Source: Algibacter sp. L3A6
GTDB lineage: Bacteria > Bacteroidota > Bacteroidia > Flavobacteriales > Flavobacteriaceae
Direction: 5' to 3'
NCBI RefSeq assembly: GCF_009796825.1
Contig: NZ_CP047030.1
Span: 1,773,501-1,837,500 of the forward strand
Length of the DNA stretch: 64,000 nucleotides
Notes under the pieces: model-generated
Seen by the model: only the letters and a program-made list of their open reading frames with translations
What the model was told of the DNA's origin: nothing
Database searches by the model: none
Part shown: positions 42,652-51,838 of the stretch, piece after piece
Numbering within the stretch: the stretch's first letter is position 1
How the letters are laid out: each line of letters starts with the position of its first letter
Position numbers and translations under genes: made by a program

Positions 42652-44418
42652 TTAATTTGTTGAGGGGTTTATTTTTGGCAGACAAAATCTCATGTTGGTG
42701 CCTACACCAACTTCACTTTCTGCCCAAATTTTTCCTTTATGGTAATCAATAAAATCTTTACAAAGTATTAATCCTAGGCCTGTCCCACTCTCATCGTTTG
42801 TGCCAGCTGTAGTGTGCGATTTGTCGAGTTGAAACAGTTTTTCGAGATTGTCTTTAGAAATTCCAACACCGCTATCTATTACAGATATAAGGTGCTCGCT
42901 CTCCATTTCTTTCGTCTGTATATTAATAATACCTTTTTTAGGGGTGAATTTTATGGCGTTAGAAATAATGTTTCGGAGTACTGTTTCTATCATTTCTTTA
43001 TCGGCATACACAATAATGTTAGCAGCTGCGTCGAGATTAATGTGTATTTGTTTTTGTTCCGAAGAGGTTTTTAGTAAATCTAAGGTGTTTTGTATTAAAG
43101 CGATTAAATCAATATACTCTGGGTTGAACTTCATTTGTCCAGATTGCGATCTCGACCACTCCATAAGATTTGATAATAAAGCCATGGCGTGCTCTGATGA
43201 GGTATAGATAATTTCGGCATACTCATCAATATCTTCGTAGTTATTCTCTTTAATTTGGTCACTAAGTATTTGGCTAAAGCCCATAATGCCGTTAAAAGGC
43301 GTGCGTAAATCGTGTGCAATTATCGAAAAGAATTTATCTTTTGTAGAGTTTAATTCTCTTAAAGTGGCTTCGCTGTTCCTTAAGTTAAACTCTGCTTTTT
43401 TTCTATTACTAATATCGTTTATTACTGAAATAATACAATCTTCATTATTAATATTAATTACCTGTGCCGTCATTGATCCCGGGAATAGTTCGCCCGATTT
43501 TTTTCGAAAGATATATTCGTTTTCTTTAACAAAACCGTTAGAACTTAGGCTAGACAAGAATTTTTCACGATCATCTTTTTGTCCCCATAAGTTTAGTTCG
43601 GAAGAGTTCGAGCCTATTAAATCTTCTGTTTTGTAGTCCGAAAGAGCTTCTACACTTTTATTTACTTCAAAAATTTTGCCGTCGCTAAATTTCGATAACA
43701 TAATAACAAAAGGAGCAGCATGGAAGGCTTTAGAGAACTTTTCTTCCTGTTTATTTATGTTTATGATTAAGCGCTTATTATACATTAAAGTAATAATATA
43801 AGGCATAAGAATGGTAATAATAATCCAGCTTGAAAGAAATAAAGATTCTATAGTTGAAGATTTAAAATAATCTGACACAACCTCTTCTTTTTGCACATTG
43901 TAAATAATGTGAAGCACTTGAATTATAAAAACAGCGCAAAAAAGGTAACCAATAGAGCGTGTAATTTTTCGCATCGCTATAGGGGTTCTTCGAAACATTA
44001 AATAGATAATTTGAAAACTAATAATAACGTAGGCAAAGGCTATGTTTATATTTCTAGCATTTAAATCGGGCTCTATAAAGGTGTAATAAGAGTGTATAAT
44101 AAGAAAAATAGACGTTAAAATGTAATTGTGGATATGACTTCCTTTTTTGTTAACAAATTGTTCTAATCCCATTAATAAACCAATTAATGAGGAAATAAGT
44201 AAAACATTGCCTAAAGGTATAGAGGCCCAGTCTGGAATATAGCCACGAAAAAACACCAACACATTTCCCATGGCACCTAAACAGAAGTTAATCAGGATTA
44301 AAAAAGTGCCAGGAAATCGTTTTTTTACTTGAATGTGTAACGAACTAATTAATACTATATTGAGAATATTAATTAATGTGCAGCATAAATAAAGGCTTCG
44401 AATATCAAGTGAAAACAT
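42652..44418 (-). CDS. Membrane sensor histidine kinase with PAS domain
   Basis: A 588-aa kinase. About seven transmembrane helices occupy residues ~8-215. A PAS domain follows (~225-340, KFSKAFHAAPFVIMLSKF, GKIFEVNKS). The HisKA domain carries the phospho-His in FFSIIAHDLRTPFNGI, and the HATPase_c domain has N box RNIISNAIKFTP, G1 VIDSGVGIS and G2 GTGLGLILC. No receiver is fused and no response regulator is adjacent, so it is an orphan kinase. The ~240 bp in front show no clear promoter box. Confidence 0.93.
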   Translation of the reverse strand: MFSLDIRSLYLCCTLINILNIVLISSLHIQVKKRFPGTFLILINFCLGAMGNVLVFFRGYIPDWASIPLGNVLLISSLIGLLMGLEQFVNKKGSHIHNYILTSIFLIIHSYYTFIEPDLNARNINIAFAYVIISFQIIYLMFRRTPIAMRKITRSIGYLFCAVFIIQVLHIIYNVQKEEVVSDYFKSSTIESLFLSSWIIITILMPYIITLMYNKRLIININKQEEKFSKAFHAAPFVIMLSKFSDGKIFEVNKSVEALSDYKTEDLIGSNSSELNLWGQKDDREKFLSSLSSNGFVKENEYIFRKKSGELFPGSMTAQVININNEDCIISVINDISNRKKAEFNLRNSEATLRELNSTKDKFFSIIAHDLRTPFNGIMGFSQILSDQIKENNYEDIDEYAEIIYTSSEHAMALLSNLMEWSRSQSGQMKFNPEYIDLIALIQNTLDLLKTSSEQKQIHINLDAAANIIVYADKEMIETVLRNIISNAIKFTPKKGIINIQTKEMESEHLISVIDSGVGISKDNLEKLFQLDKSHTTAGTNDESGTGLGLILCKDFIDYHKGKIWAESEVGVGTNMRFCLPKINPSTN

Positions 44419-44660
44419 ACGGATTTCTCATTTAGTGCATATTGGATTTCTAATTTGAATATCATCTAGCTACTACACTAGGTTTTTCTGCTATTATTTA
44501 AAATAAAAAGCAAAGGTTATTAATTTTTTTGAGTTTTGTCCATTTCTTCTTTTTATTCTTAAACTATGATGTATTGTAAATGTACGAAACTTCTACTTAA
44601 CTTTTGATGGCTTTGTTTAAAGGTTTATGTGAAATGGGTCTTTAGGGGGTCTCTTCTAAA

Positions 44661-46406
44661 TTAATAGTTTTTTAGCCAATTTACATGATTTTCTGTTGCT
44701 TTTTTTGCCCAATTTTTTGCTCGTGTTCCAAAGCATTCTAAAATGGCGTCTACTCCAATAACGGTGCCTTTAGCTAGTCTTCCAAGTAATGCTATCGATG
44801 GTTTATTGTTGGAGTTATTCGAAATTATATAAGCATTCTCATCAGTGGCAACACCTAGCTCATCATGCACGGCTTCAATTAAATCGTTAGTAAGCATGTT
44901 TTTTATAATAGGTGAGTTCACTGCGTTTATTTTTGGAGCATCGAGAACCGAGTCAATCATAATATCTGCAGTTTTTGCTTTTTGGTTTACAAGCATTTTC
45001 CAGCCGTTATTTGTTAACTCGAATTCTGGATTGTTTGCGAAGTCTAAAGTCATCACGCTAGCTTCGTGTAAAGCAAGCATTTGTTGAATACTTTCTACTG
45101 GCGGTCCGTAAGAGTAACGTTTAGTGCTTTCATCTAATTTAATAATTTCAGAAAACACTTTATCAGAACATGAATTAAAAGAGAGTTTCTCATAAATAGA
45201 GGGTTGGCAATGTCTCCAAACCTGACCAATGCAAAAATCTAAACTAATTGCTTTTTTGCCAGTTGCCATGCCAACAAAATTCTGCATACTTTGGTCTGCG
45301 GGTTGTTGCTGAGGAATAATAGTTGGGTGCTGATATGTTTGATCTAATAACCATTTTTCTGTAATAGTTTCAATGTCTTTCTTCGGTAATTCAGGAAGAT
45401 AATGCTGTGGGAGTTTTTGATATATTTTAGCAACAATAGGTGTAATGGCTTGAATTAAAAATAAAGGGCTTTCTGCTTTTTTTTGAGTTGATGTATTTTT
45501 TATAATGTCTTCAAAATCTGAAATCTGTTTTTTAGTAGGTTTAAACCAGTTGTCTATTTCTGCATTTAACGGTTTTGGAGCAGGAGGTAAACCGTCTAAA
45601 GAAAAGGGAATAAATAAGTCAGTGATTTTATAATCTGTTTTGTAACTGCATGCTTTGGTGTTTTCATCTGTTATAATGAAATTTCCAAATTTATTAGCGA
45701 TACCTCTAACAACATCAATCATAGCTAATCCAAATCCGCGAACTCCTATTTTACTTTTGTGGGTTATGTTGTCGCAATTTAAAAATTGAGCAATAGGGTA
45801 AGGTGATTGAAATAAATTAATATTAGATTTTCCTGAAGCAAAAGCTTCCCATTCCTTAATTTGTTTTGATGTAAATGTGGGTTGATGACCAATGGTTAAT
45901 AATACCTCGTCTATGTTTTTGTAAGTGTTTGAGTTTGTTTTTAAAACTATTTTAGAGGCTGTTTCTACTTCTGTTACTTTTTCTTTTACTAATGAAATAA
46001 TGTTGGCTGTTAAAAGCGGATTTGCTAATGTTTGAAACCTTTGTTTTAAATACTCGCCAACCTGTGCGCGTGGCGGATAAGTATCTGCTTTCGCTTTGGT
46101 TATTTTATTAAAATCTTTGTCTATCCATTCGTGGTAAGAAGGGAATGCAGGTATTTTAATTTTATCAATATTAATGGCTTCACGGTTATCTAAATGTAGA
46201 ATTCTTTCATTTATGTTTATCCAGTTGCTCGATACTTGGTCCATTTTGTAAACTTGGCCATTACCAAAAAGACCTGTTTCTTCAAAAAGTAATATATGTA
46301 TGTTTGATAAGCTATTTGCTTTTATAAGTTCTTGAATTAAATTTTCTAAGGCATACCCGCCTCTCGGTCCGGTGCCTATAATTGCTAAAGTTCTTTGGTT
46401 GGTCAT
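44661..46406 (-). CDS. FAD/NAD(P)-binding protein, unknown substrate
   Basis: A 581-aa cytoplasmic protein with an N-terminal dinucleotide-binding motif of the FAD/NAD(P)-binding (PF13454-like) type: LAIIGTGPRGGYALENLI. A second flavoprotein-like part follows (VLLTIGHQPTF, IGVRGFGLAMIDVVRG). The C-terminal region, ending in LLGRLAKGTVIGVDAILECFG, resembles proteins of this group that cluster with amino-acid or siderophore genes in other bacteria. No such neighbours are present here, so the reaction is unknown. Confidence 0.75.
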   Translation of the reverse strand: MTNQRTLAIIGTGPRGGYALENLIQELIKANSLSNIHILLFEETGLFGNGQVYKMDQVSSNWININERILHLDNREAINIDKIKIPAFPSYHEWIDKDFNKITKAKADTYPPRAQVGEYLKQRFQTLANPLLTANIISLVKEKVTEVETASKIVLKTNSNTYKNIDEVLLTIGHQPTFTSKQIKEWEAFASGKSNINLFQSPYPIAQFLNCDNITHKSKIGVRGFGLAMIDVVRGIANKFGNFIITDENTKACSYKTDYKITDLFIPFSLDGLPPAPKPLNAEIDNWFKPTKKQISDFEDIIKNTSTQKKAESPLFLIQAITPIVAKIYQKLPQHYLPELPKKDIETITEKWLLDQTYQHPTIIPQQQPADQSMQNFVGMATGKKAISLDFCIGQVWRHCQPSIYEKLSFNSCSDKVFSEIIKLDESTKRYSYGPPVESIQQMLALHEASVMTLDFANNPEFELTNNGWKMLVNQKAKTADIMIDSVLDAPKINAVNSPIIKNMLTNDLIEAVHDELGVATDENAYIISNNSNNKPSIALLGRLAKGTVIGVDAILECFGTRAKNWAKKATENHVNWLKNY

Positions 46407-46575
46407 GGCTGTCTTTTTTTATGCAAACTGTAAAGTTTTGCAGATAAGTATTTTGCGGTTCAATAACGTGTAGTCTAAAAATAGCGAAATTTTTAAGAGT
46501 ACTTATCTTTCAGAAACCGAAACAGTTCATTTTTTATTTGATAGGTATCAATATCTATATAACAGGGTGGAAATA

Positions 46576-48333
46576 TTAAGCAAATTGAATGAAGCACTCC
46601 TTTAAGCCATCAACATCTAAGTTGATTAATTTGAATAACTCATCAACTTTGCCATGATCCATAAATTGGTCAGGAATGCCTAAGGTTTTAATGGTGTTTT
46701 TGTAATTGTGTTGCGCTGCAAACTCTAAAATAGCCGACCCGAAACCGCCGGTAATTGCGTGATCTTCAACGGTAATAATAGTGATGTTATTTTTAAAAAT
46801 GCTATGTAATAGTTTAGCATCTAAAGGTTTTACAAAACGCATGTCAAAATGAGAAACATTGAGATTTTCAATAGCTTTACTTACGCTTTTCGATATACTA
46901 CCAATACTTAAAATAGCTAGGTTTTTTCCTTTCTTTAATTCAGTAGCCTTGCCGATTTCAATTTTAGAAAAGGGTTGTTTCCAATCTACAGTTACACCTC
47001 GCCCGCGTGGATACCTTATAGCAATAGGGGATTCTAAACCTAATTGCGCGGTGTACATGATATTGCGTAATTCGATTTCATTTCTTGGTGCAAAAATTAT
47101 TAAATCCGGAATGCATCTTAAGTACGATAAATCGAAAACACCATGATGCGTAGCACCATCTTCACCAACCAAACCAGAGCGATCTAAGCAAAAAATAACA
47201 GGGAGTTTCTGTATGGCTACATCATGAATTATTTGATCGTAAGCGCGTTGTAAAAACGTTGAGTAAATATTACAAAATACTACTAAGCCTTGTGTTGCCA
47301 TACCTGCGGCTAAGGTAACGGCATGCTGCTCGGCAATACCAACATCGAAAGCACGGTCGGGCATTTCGTTCATCATGTGTTTTAAAGAACTTCCCGTTGG
47401 CATGGCAGGTGTAATACCTACTATGCTTTTGTTTGTTTTAGCTAATTCTACAATAGTGTGCCCAAAAACATCTTGATATTTTGGGGATTCAACAATGGGT
47501 GTTTTAATATTTAAATCACCGGTTTTGGCATTAAATTTTCCTGGTGCGTGGTATTTTACTTGGTCTTCTTCGGCTTGCTTTAAGCCTTTGCCCTTAGTTG
47601 TTATTACGTGTAAAAACTTAGGGCCTTTAACAGTTTTTAAACGTTCTAATTCTTCAATTAAAGCGGGTAAATTGTGTCCGTCTATAGGTCCGGAATAGTT
47701 GAAGTTTAAAGCCTCAAAAATGTTGTCTTGCTTTTGTGTGCCTTTTTTAACGTTGGTTAAGTATTGCTTTAGGGCGCCTACGCTTGGGTCGATTCCAATA
47801 GCATTATCATTTAAAATAACTAGTAAGTTAGCATCGGTAACTCCAGCATGATTTAATCCTTCGAATGCCATACCGCCAGCAATACTAGCATCACCAATTA
47901 CGGCAATATGTTGTTTTTTTAAATCACCTTTTAGTTTTGAGGCAATTGCCATGCCTAAAGCGGCCGAAATAGATGTAGAAGCATGCCCAACTCCAAAAGT
48001 GTCGTAAACACTTTCGCTGCGTTTTGGGAAGCCGCTAATGCCGTTTAATTGTCTGTTGGTATGGAAATTTTCACGACGTTCGGTTAATATTTTATGACCA
48101 TATGCTTGGTGGCCAACATCCCAAATAAGTTGATCCTCTGGTGTGTTAAAAACATAGTGTAATGCAATAGTCAATTCAACTACGCCTAAGCTGGCACCTA
48201 GATGTCCTTCTTTGGTTGCAACAATATCAATAATAAACTCACGTAATTCTCGTGCAAGTTGAGGTAAGTCTTTTTGGTTTAAAAGACGAAGTTCTTTGGG
48301 GGAGTTTATGTGGTTTAAAAGTTTGCTTTTCAC
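46576..48333 (-). CDS. dxs: 1-deoxy-D-xylulose-5-phosphate synthase
   Basis: Thiamine-diphosphate enzyme that joins pyruvate and glyceraldehyde-3-phosphate, the entry step of the MEP isoprenoid pathway. About 585 aa from a GTG at 48333 (VKSKLLNHINSPKEL). Motifs: EGHLGASLGVVELTIALH, WDVGHQAYGHKI, GDASIAGGMAFEGLNHAG (ThDP/Mg), IDGHNL, FDVGIAEQHAVTLAAGMA and RYPRGRGV. An ATG at 48348 is in frame but overlaps the TACTTTTG box, so the GTG exactly 4 nt after that box is the better start. Confidence 0.95.
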   Translation of the reverse strand: MKSKLLNHINSPKELRLLNQKDLPQLARELREFIIDIVATKEGHLGASLGVVELTIALHYVFNTPEDQLIWDVGHQAYGHKILTERRENFHTNRQLNGISGFPKRSESVYDTFGVGHASTSISAALGMAIASKLKGDLKKQHIAVIGDASIAGGMAFEGLNHAGVTDANLLVILNDNAIGIDPSVGALKQYLTNVKKGTQKQDNIFEALNFNYSGPIDGHNLPALIEELERLKTVKGPKFLHVITTKGKGLKQAEEDQVKYHAPGKFNAKTGDLNIKTPIVESPKYQDVFGHTIVELAKTNKSIVGITPAMPTGSSLKHMMNEMPDRAFDVGIAEQHAVTLAAGMATQGLVVFCNIYSTFLQRAYDQIIHDVAIQKLPVIFCLDRSGLVGEDGATHHGVFDLSYLRCIPDLIIFAPRNEIELRNIMYTAQLGLESPIAIRYPRGRGVTVDWKQPFSKIEIGKATELKKGKNLAILSIGSISKSVSKAIENLNVSHFDMRFVKPLDAKLLHSIFKNNITIITVEDHAITGGFGSAILEFAAQHNYKNTIKTLGIPDQFMDHGKVDELFKLINLDVDGLKECFIQFA

Positions 48334-48337
48334 GTCG

Positions 48338-48345
48338 CAAAAGTA
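48338..48345 (-). promoter_or_regulatory. -7 box giving a predicted leaderless GTG start for dxs
   Basis: TACTTTTG on the minus strand is followed by CGAC and then GTG. The box lies between the upstream gene's stop and the dxs start. Confidence 0.6.
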
Positions 48346-48356
48346 CATGATTTTTA

Positions 48357-49328
48357 TTATTCTTCTACAGTGAAAACAATTGGTAGGTTGTAAACTATAC
48401 TTGTGGGCTTATTTGCTTGTTTTGCTGGGGTAAATTGTGGTAAAAGGTTGATAACGCGTTTTGCTTCTTTTTCTAAGTTAGGATGAGGTGCTCTTGCTTT
48501 AATGTTAGCGACCTTACCGTGTTCGTTTATTCTAAATTGAACAAAAAATTTTTGTTTACCTGTTAATTCTGGGCAAATTGAAGTGTCGAAATTTTTAGTA
48601 ACTATTTTTGAGATACGCTCAGAAAAATAGTCTCTTTTTTCTTTAATTGTGAGGCTTTTTGGTGTGTTTTCGAATTCTGGTGGAGATTCTATTGTAAGAA
48701 AACCGATTGTGATTGGAACTTCTGCTACAACATCCCCCATGATAACAGGCTCTATTATTTTTATATCTGGAATAATTATCGGTTCTATTACCGGTGGAGG
48801 AGTTTCTAATATTGTTGGCTCGCCAAGAGTGTCAGTAATTATTAATCCATCTGTAATTTTTATTTCTTTTGAAATAGTACTGCATGATTTTTTTGCGAGG
48901 CTATCTTTTTTAGTTGTTTTTGGTAACGCTTCTAAAATATTGATAGTTTTACTGGATATAGAGTCTACAATTTCAATACTGTCAATTTTTTGTTTGGCAC
49001 CGTTTTTATTGGTGCAATTCATTAAAGTGGTTCCCATAACAATGAGTAGCGTCCATAAAAATATGTGGTTAAAGCTTTGTCGTTGAGTTAAAACATGTGA
49101 TGGAATATGTAGATTAATACTATCTAGTTGTGTTTGTTTAAAATGTCCGCAGATATTGTTCTCTTTGTTTTGATCAATAAAATCCTGAATTTCCATGGTA
49201 TCCATTTGAGTAAAATCGATAATGGTTTTAGAGCAAGAGTTGCAAAATCGACCTTTTTCTTCGGAAATCATGGTGTTCCAATTCTCATGGCAAGGTTTAG
49301 GGATAGAAATGGAGTAGAATTTTTTCAT
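48357..49328 (-). CDS. TonB C-terminal domain protein with Cys/His-rich N-terminus
   Basis: A 323-aa protein. Residues 1-62 carry a probable metal-binding module: Cys13-His14 in KPCHENWNTM, Cys29 and Cys32 in GRFCNSCSKTIIDFT, and Cys60/His62 in NICGHF. One membrane segment follows (~88-105, IFLWTLLIVMGTTLM), then a Pro/Ile-rich spacer (~150-205, ETPPPVIEPIIIPDIKIIEPV) and a TonB C-terminal domain (~255-323, KFFVQFRINEHGKVANIKA). TonB proteins transmit ExbBD energy to outer-membrane receptors. The cytosolic metal-binding part is unusual for a transducer, and a sensory role is possible. Confidence 0.8.
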   Translation of the reverse strand: MKKFYSISIPKPCHENWNTMISEEKGRFCNSCSKTIIDFTQMDTMEIQDFIDQNKENNICGHFKQTQLDSINLHIPSHVLTQRQSFNHIFLWTLLIVMGTTLMNCTNKNGAKQKIDSIEIVDSISSKTINILEALPKTTKKDSLAKKSCSTISKEIKITDGLIITDTLGEPTILETPPPVIEPIIIPDIKIIEPVIMGDVVAEVPITIGFLTIESPPEFENTPKSLTIKEKRDYFSERISKIVTKNFDTSICPELTGKQKFFVQFRINEHGKVANIKARAPHPNLEKEAKRVINLLPQFTPAKQANKPTSIVYNLPIVFTVEE

Positions 49329-49429
49329 ATTAAAACAGATTTTGAATTTTAATAAATCTAGATGAACTTTGTGCGTTAATTATTGTTATCAATTTTCTTG
49401 CCGAAGCTTAAATAAATGATTTCAAATTG

Positions 49430-49437
49430 TATTTTTG
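49430..49437 (+). promoter_or_regulatory. -7 box giving a predicted leaderless start for tadA
   Basis: TATTTTTG ends 5 nt before the ATG at 49443. It lies downstream of the alternative ATG at 49416, which therefore cannot be the start from this promoter. Confidence 0.55.
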
Positions 49438-49442
49438 CTTTT

Positions 49443-49892
49443 ATGATACAACCTTTTGATGATACATATTTTATGAAAAAAGCACTTCAGGAAGCTGAGG
49501 CTGCTTATAAAAGTGGTGAAATTCCTGTTGGAGCCGTTATTGTTATTGATAATAAAATTATTGCTCGCGGACATAATTTAACTGAGACTCTGAACGATGT
49601 TACAGCGCATGCGGAAATGCAGGCCATTACTGCAGCTGCAAATTTTTTAGGAGGTAAGTATTTACAGAAGTGTACTTTGTATGTTACGCTAGAGCCTTGC
49701 CAAATGTGTGGCGGTGCTTTGTATTGGAGTCAGATTTCTAATATTGTGTATGGTGCTCGAGATATGGAGCGTGGTTGTATTAACTTAAATACTAAGCTTC
49801 ATCCCAAAACAACTATAAAAGGAGGCGTTTTAGCAGAAGAAGCTTCGGCGCTTATGAAGCAGTTTTTTATAGAAAGAAGAAACTTAAACTAA
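49443..49892 (+). CDS. tadA: tRNA-specific adenosine deaminase / nucleoside deaminase
   Basis: Deaminates A34 to inosine in tRNA-Arg. A 149-aa protein with zinc motifs HAEMQAI (His and catalytic Glu) and PCQMCGG (two Cys). MIQPFDDTYFMKKALQEAE is the expected beginning. The frame is open to 49416, but that start lies before the promoter box. It is convergent with the saccharopine dehydrogenase-like gene. Guanine deaminases share the fold, but the pattern here favours TadA. Confidence 0.9.
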   Translation: MIQPFDDTYFMKKALQEAEAAYKSGEIPVGAVIVIDNKIIARGHNLTETLNDVTAHAEMQAITAAANFLGGKYLQKCTLYVTLEPCQMCGGALYWSQISNIVYGARDMERGCINLNTKLHPKTTIKGGVLAEEASALMKQFFIERRNLN

Positions 49893-49914
49893 GCATTTTA
49901 TATACTTGAAAAGT

Positions 49915-51279
49915 TTAATGGTTTAAAGGATTGTAGCCTAAATATGGTACTTGTTTTTCTTTAAAGGTAATTCCGAAATTTTGTAACTCTTTTAAAATAG
50001 GCGTGTAAACTTCTTTGTTAATTGGCAGTTGTACTCCAGGTGTTGTAATAGCTTTATTCAAAATAGCAAGTGTGGCAATAGCAACAGGTAATCCAACTGT
50101 TTTTGCCATGGCTGTATAGGTTTGGTCTTGGCCAATAGTTACCATGTTGGAGTCTATTTGATATTGTTTTCCTGCCTTTTCGTAACCAAATTTATGATAC
50201 ATAACAATCATGTCTTTATCCTCTTGAGATAAGGTCCAGCTGTCCATAAGTATTTTTTGAAGTATTTGTGCAGGCGTTGCTTTTTTTAGGTGAACCTTCT
50301 TGTTTGGGTTAAAAATATCGAGTTCAATAAGTTTGTTCCAAACAATATCATCTTGATCAATTTTAAGTTGATAACGCAGTTTAAGTTCTACGGAATCTGT
50401 TGGACTGTATGGTAAAAAGGCATTTACAAAATCGCGATAGCTCATATTTTCACTGTCATCTATGGTGTAGCTATCATCAGTCATGCCTAACGTTACAAAT
50501 ATGTGCCATGCTTTGCTAAATCCAACACGGCGCATGGTGCCTCGGTAAAGTGTTTTTATGTTTTGAAGTCCATAAATGGTTTGGTATTTTAAAGAGTCTC
50601 GGTTGGCATAAACTTCAAAGCGGCCAAAATTTTCAATATCTAAAAATTCAGTTCTTCTAAATAATCGATTATAAGGAATGTATTTATATGTACCTTCTTG
50701 TAAAAACTTTGCGGCACCACCTTGGCCTGCTGTTACTACATTTCTTGGGTTCCAGGTGAATTTGTAATTCCATAAATTATTATCACTTTCTGGTGCTACA
50801 AGTCCGCCAGTAAAAGATTCAAAAAGTATTATTTCTCCACCATCGTCTCTAATTTTGTCTATAACTTGCATGGCGCTCATGTGGTCTATGCCAGGGTCTA
50901 CACCAATTTCATTCATTAAAATTACACCTTTTTTTATGGCTTTTTGGTTTAGGTTTTGCATTTCTGGGCTTATGTAAGATGCTGTTATCATATGCTTGCC
51001 ACAGAAAACGCAGTCTTTGGCGACTTCAATATGAAAGCGCGCCGGAAGCATAGATATTACAATGTCGGCATTTTGAATGGCTGTTTTTCTTGAGCTTTCA
51101 TCAAAAACATCGAGCTTTATAACTTTTGCATTTTTATGGCCGTTTGTTAATTTTTGGGCGTGTTCAACATTTAAATCGCCTATGGTGATAAATATGTTTT
51201 CTTCTTCAGATTTATCTAATAAATATTTTAGAAGATAAGAAGTAGATTTTCCTGAACCAATGATTAAAATTTTTCGCAT
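49915..51279 (-). CDS. Saccharopine dehydrogenase family protein
   Basis: A 454-aa oxidoreductase with an N-terminal Rossmann region (KILIIGSGKSTSYLLKYLL) and the family signatures VISMLPARFHIEVAKDC, GVILMNEIGVDPGIDHM and FESFTGGLVAPES. It probably forms or cleaves saccharopine in lysine metabolism, or acts on a related amino acid. The Gly motif is GSGKS rather than GxGxxG. No partner lysine-degradation gene is adjacent. Confidence 0.85.
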   Translation of the reverse strand: MRKILIIGSGKSTSYLLKYLLDKSEEENIFITIGDLNVEHAQKLTNGHKNAKVIKLDVFDESSRKTAIQNADIVISMLPARFHIEVAKDCVFCGKHMITASYISPEMQNLNQKAIKKGVILMNEIGVDPGIDHMSAMQVIDKIRDDGGEIILFESFTGGLVAPESDNNLWNYKFTWNPRNVVTAGQGGAAKFLQEGTYKYIPYNRLFRRTEFLDIENFGRFEVYANRDSLKYQTIYGLQNIKTLYRGTMRRVGFSKAWHIFVTLGMTDDSYTIDDSENMSYRDFVNAFLPYSPTDSVELKLRYQLKIDQDDIVWNKLIELDIFNPNKKVHLKKATPAQILQKILMDSWTLSQEDKDMIVMYHKFGYEKAGKQYQIDSNMVTIGQDQTYTAMAKTVGLPVAIATLAILNKAITTPGVQLPINKEVYTPILKELQNFGITFKEKQVPYLGYNPLNH

Positions 51280-51378
51280 TTTGAGTTTAGTTGAGTAGTT
51301 TTGTTTGGTAGTCGATTGTAGGTAAAAGGTGGTTTCGACTTTACTAATTTAATGAATATTTAAAAGATTTTTAAGGAT

Positions 51379-51765
51379 ATGAACAGAACTATTTTATTAA
51401 CAGCTGCTATTTTAGGTGTTACAAGTATTATTTTAGGGGCTTTTGGGGCGCATGGTTTAAAGGCTTTAATTTCTCCAGAATCTGTACAAACTTTTGAAAC
51501 GGGTGTGCGTTACCAAATGTATCATGCTTTGTTTCTTTTATTTGTTGGAAGCACAACTTATATTTCTGTAAAATCTAAAACTAAAATATTCTATTTAGTA
51601 GTGGTTGGGGTGCTCTTCTTTTCGGGGTCTATTTATGGTTTGTCAACCAATGTGTTAACTGGTTTCGATTTTAAAACCATTGGTGTAATTACACCTGTTG
51701 GTGGACTACTTTTAATAGTGGCTTGGGTGCTTGTGTTTATTGATTTCTTAAAAAAACAAAACTAA
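51379..51765 (+). CDS. DUF423 membrane protein
   Basis: A 128-aa integral membrane protein of the DUF423 (YgdD) family, with the diagnostic LGAFGAHGLK and RYQMYHALFLLFVG in the first half and about four helices (5-25, 45-62, 70-88 and 100-122). Function unknown in the family. It stands alone, 73 bp before pckA, possibly with shared transcription. Confidence 0.88.
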   Translation: MNRTILLTAAILGVTSIILGAFGAHGLKALISPESVQTFETGVRYQMYHALFLLFVGSTTYISVKSKTKIFYLVVVGVLFFSGSIYGLSTNVLTGFDFKTIGVITPVGGLLLIVAWVLVFIDFLKKQN

Positions 51766-51838
51766 TTTTGAATTTAATTTAAAGAAAATTCGATTTATTT
51801 GTTTTAAATTTACGGGATAATTAATTTAACATCGAAAT

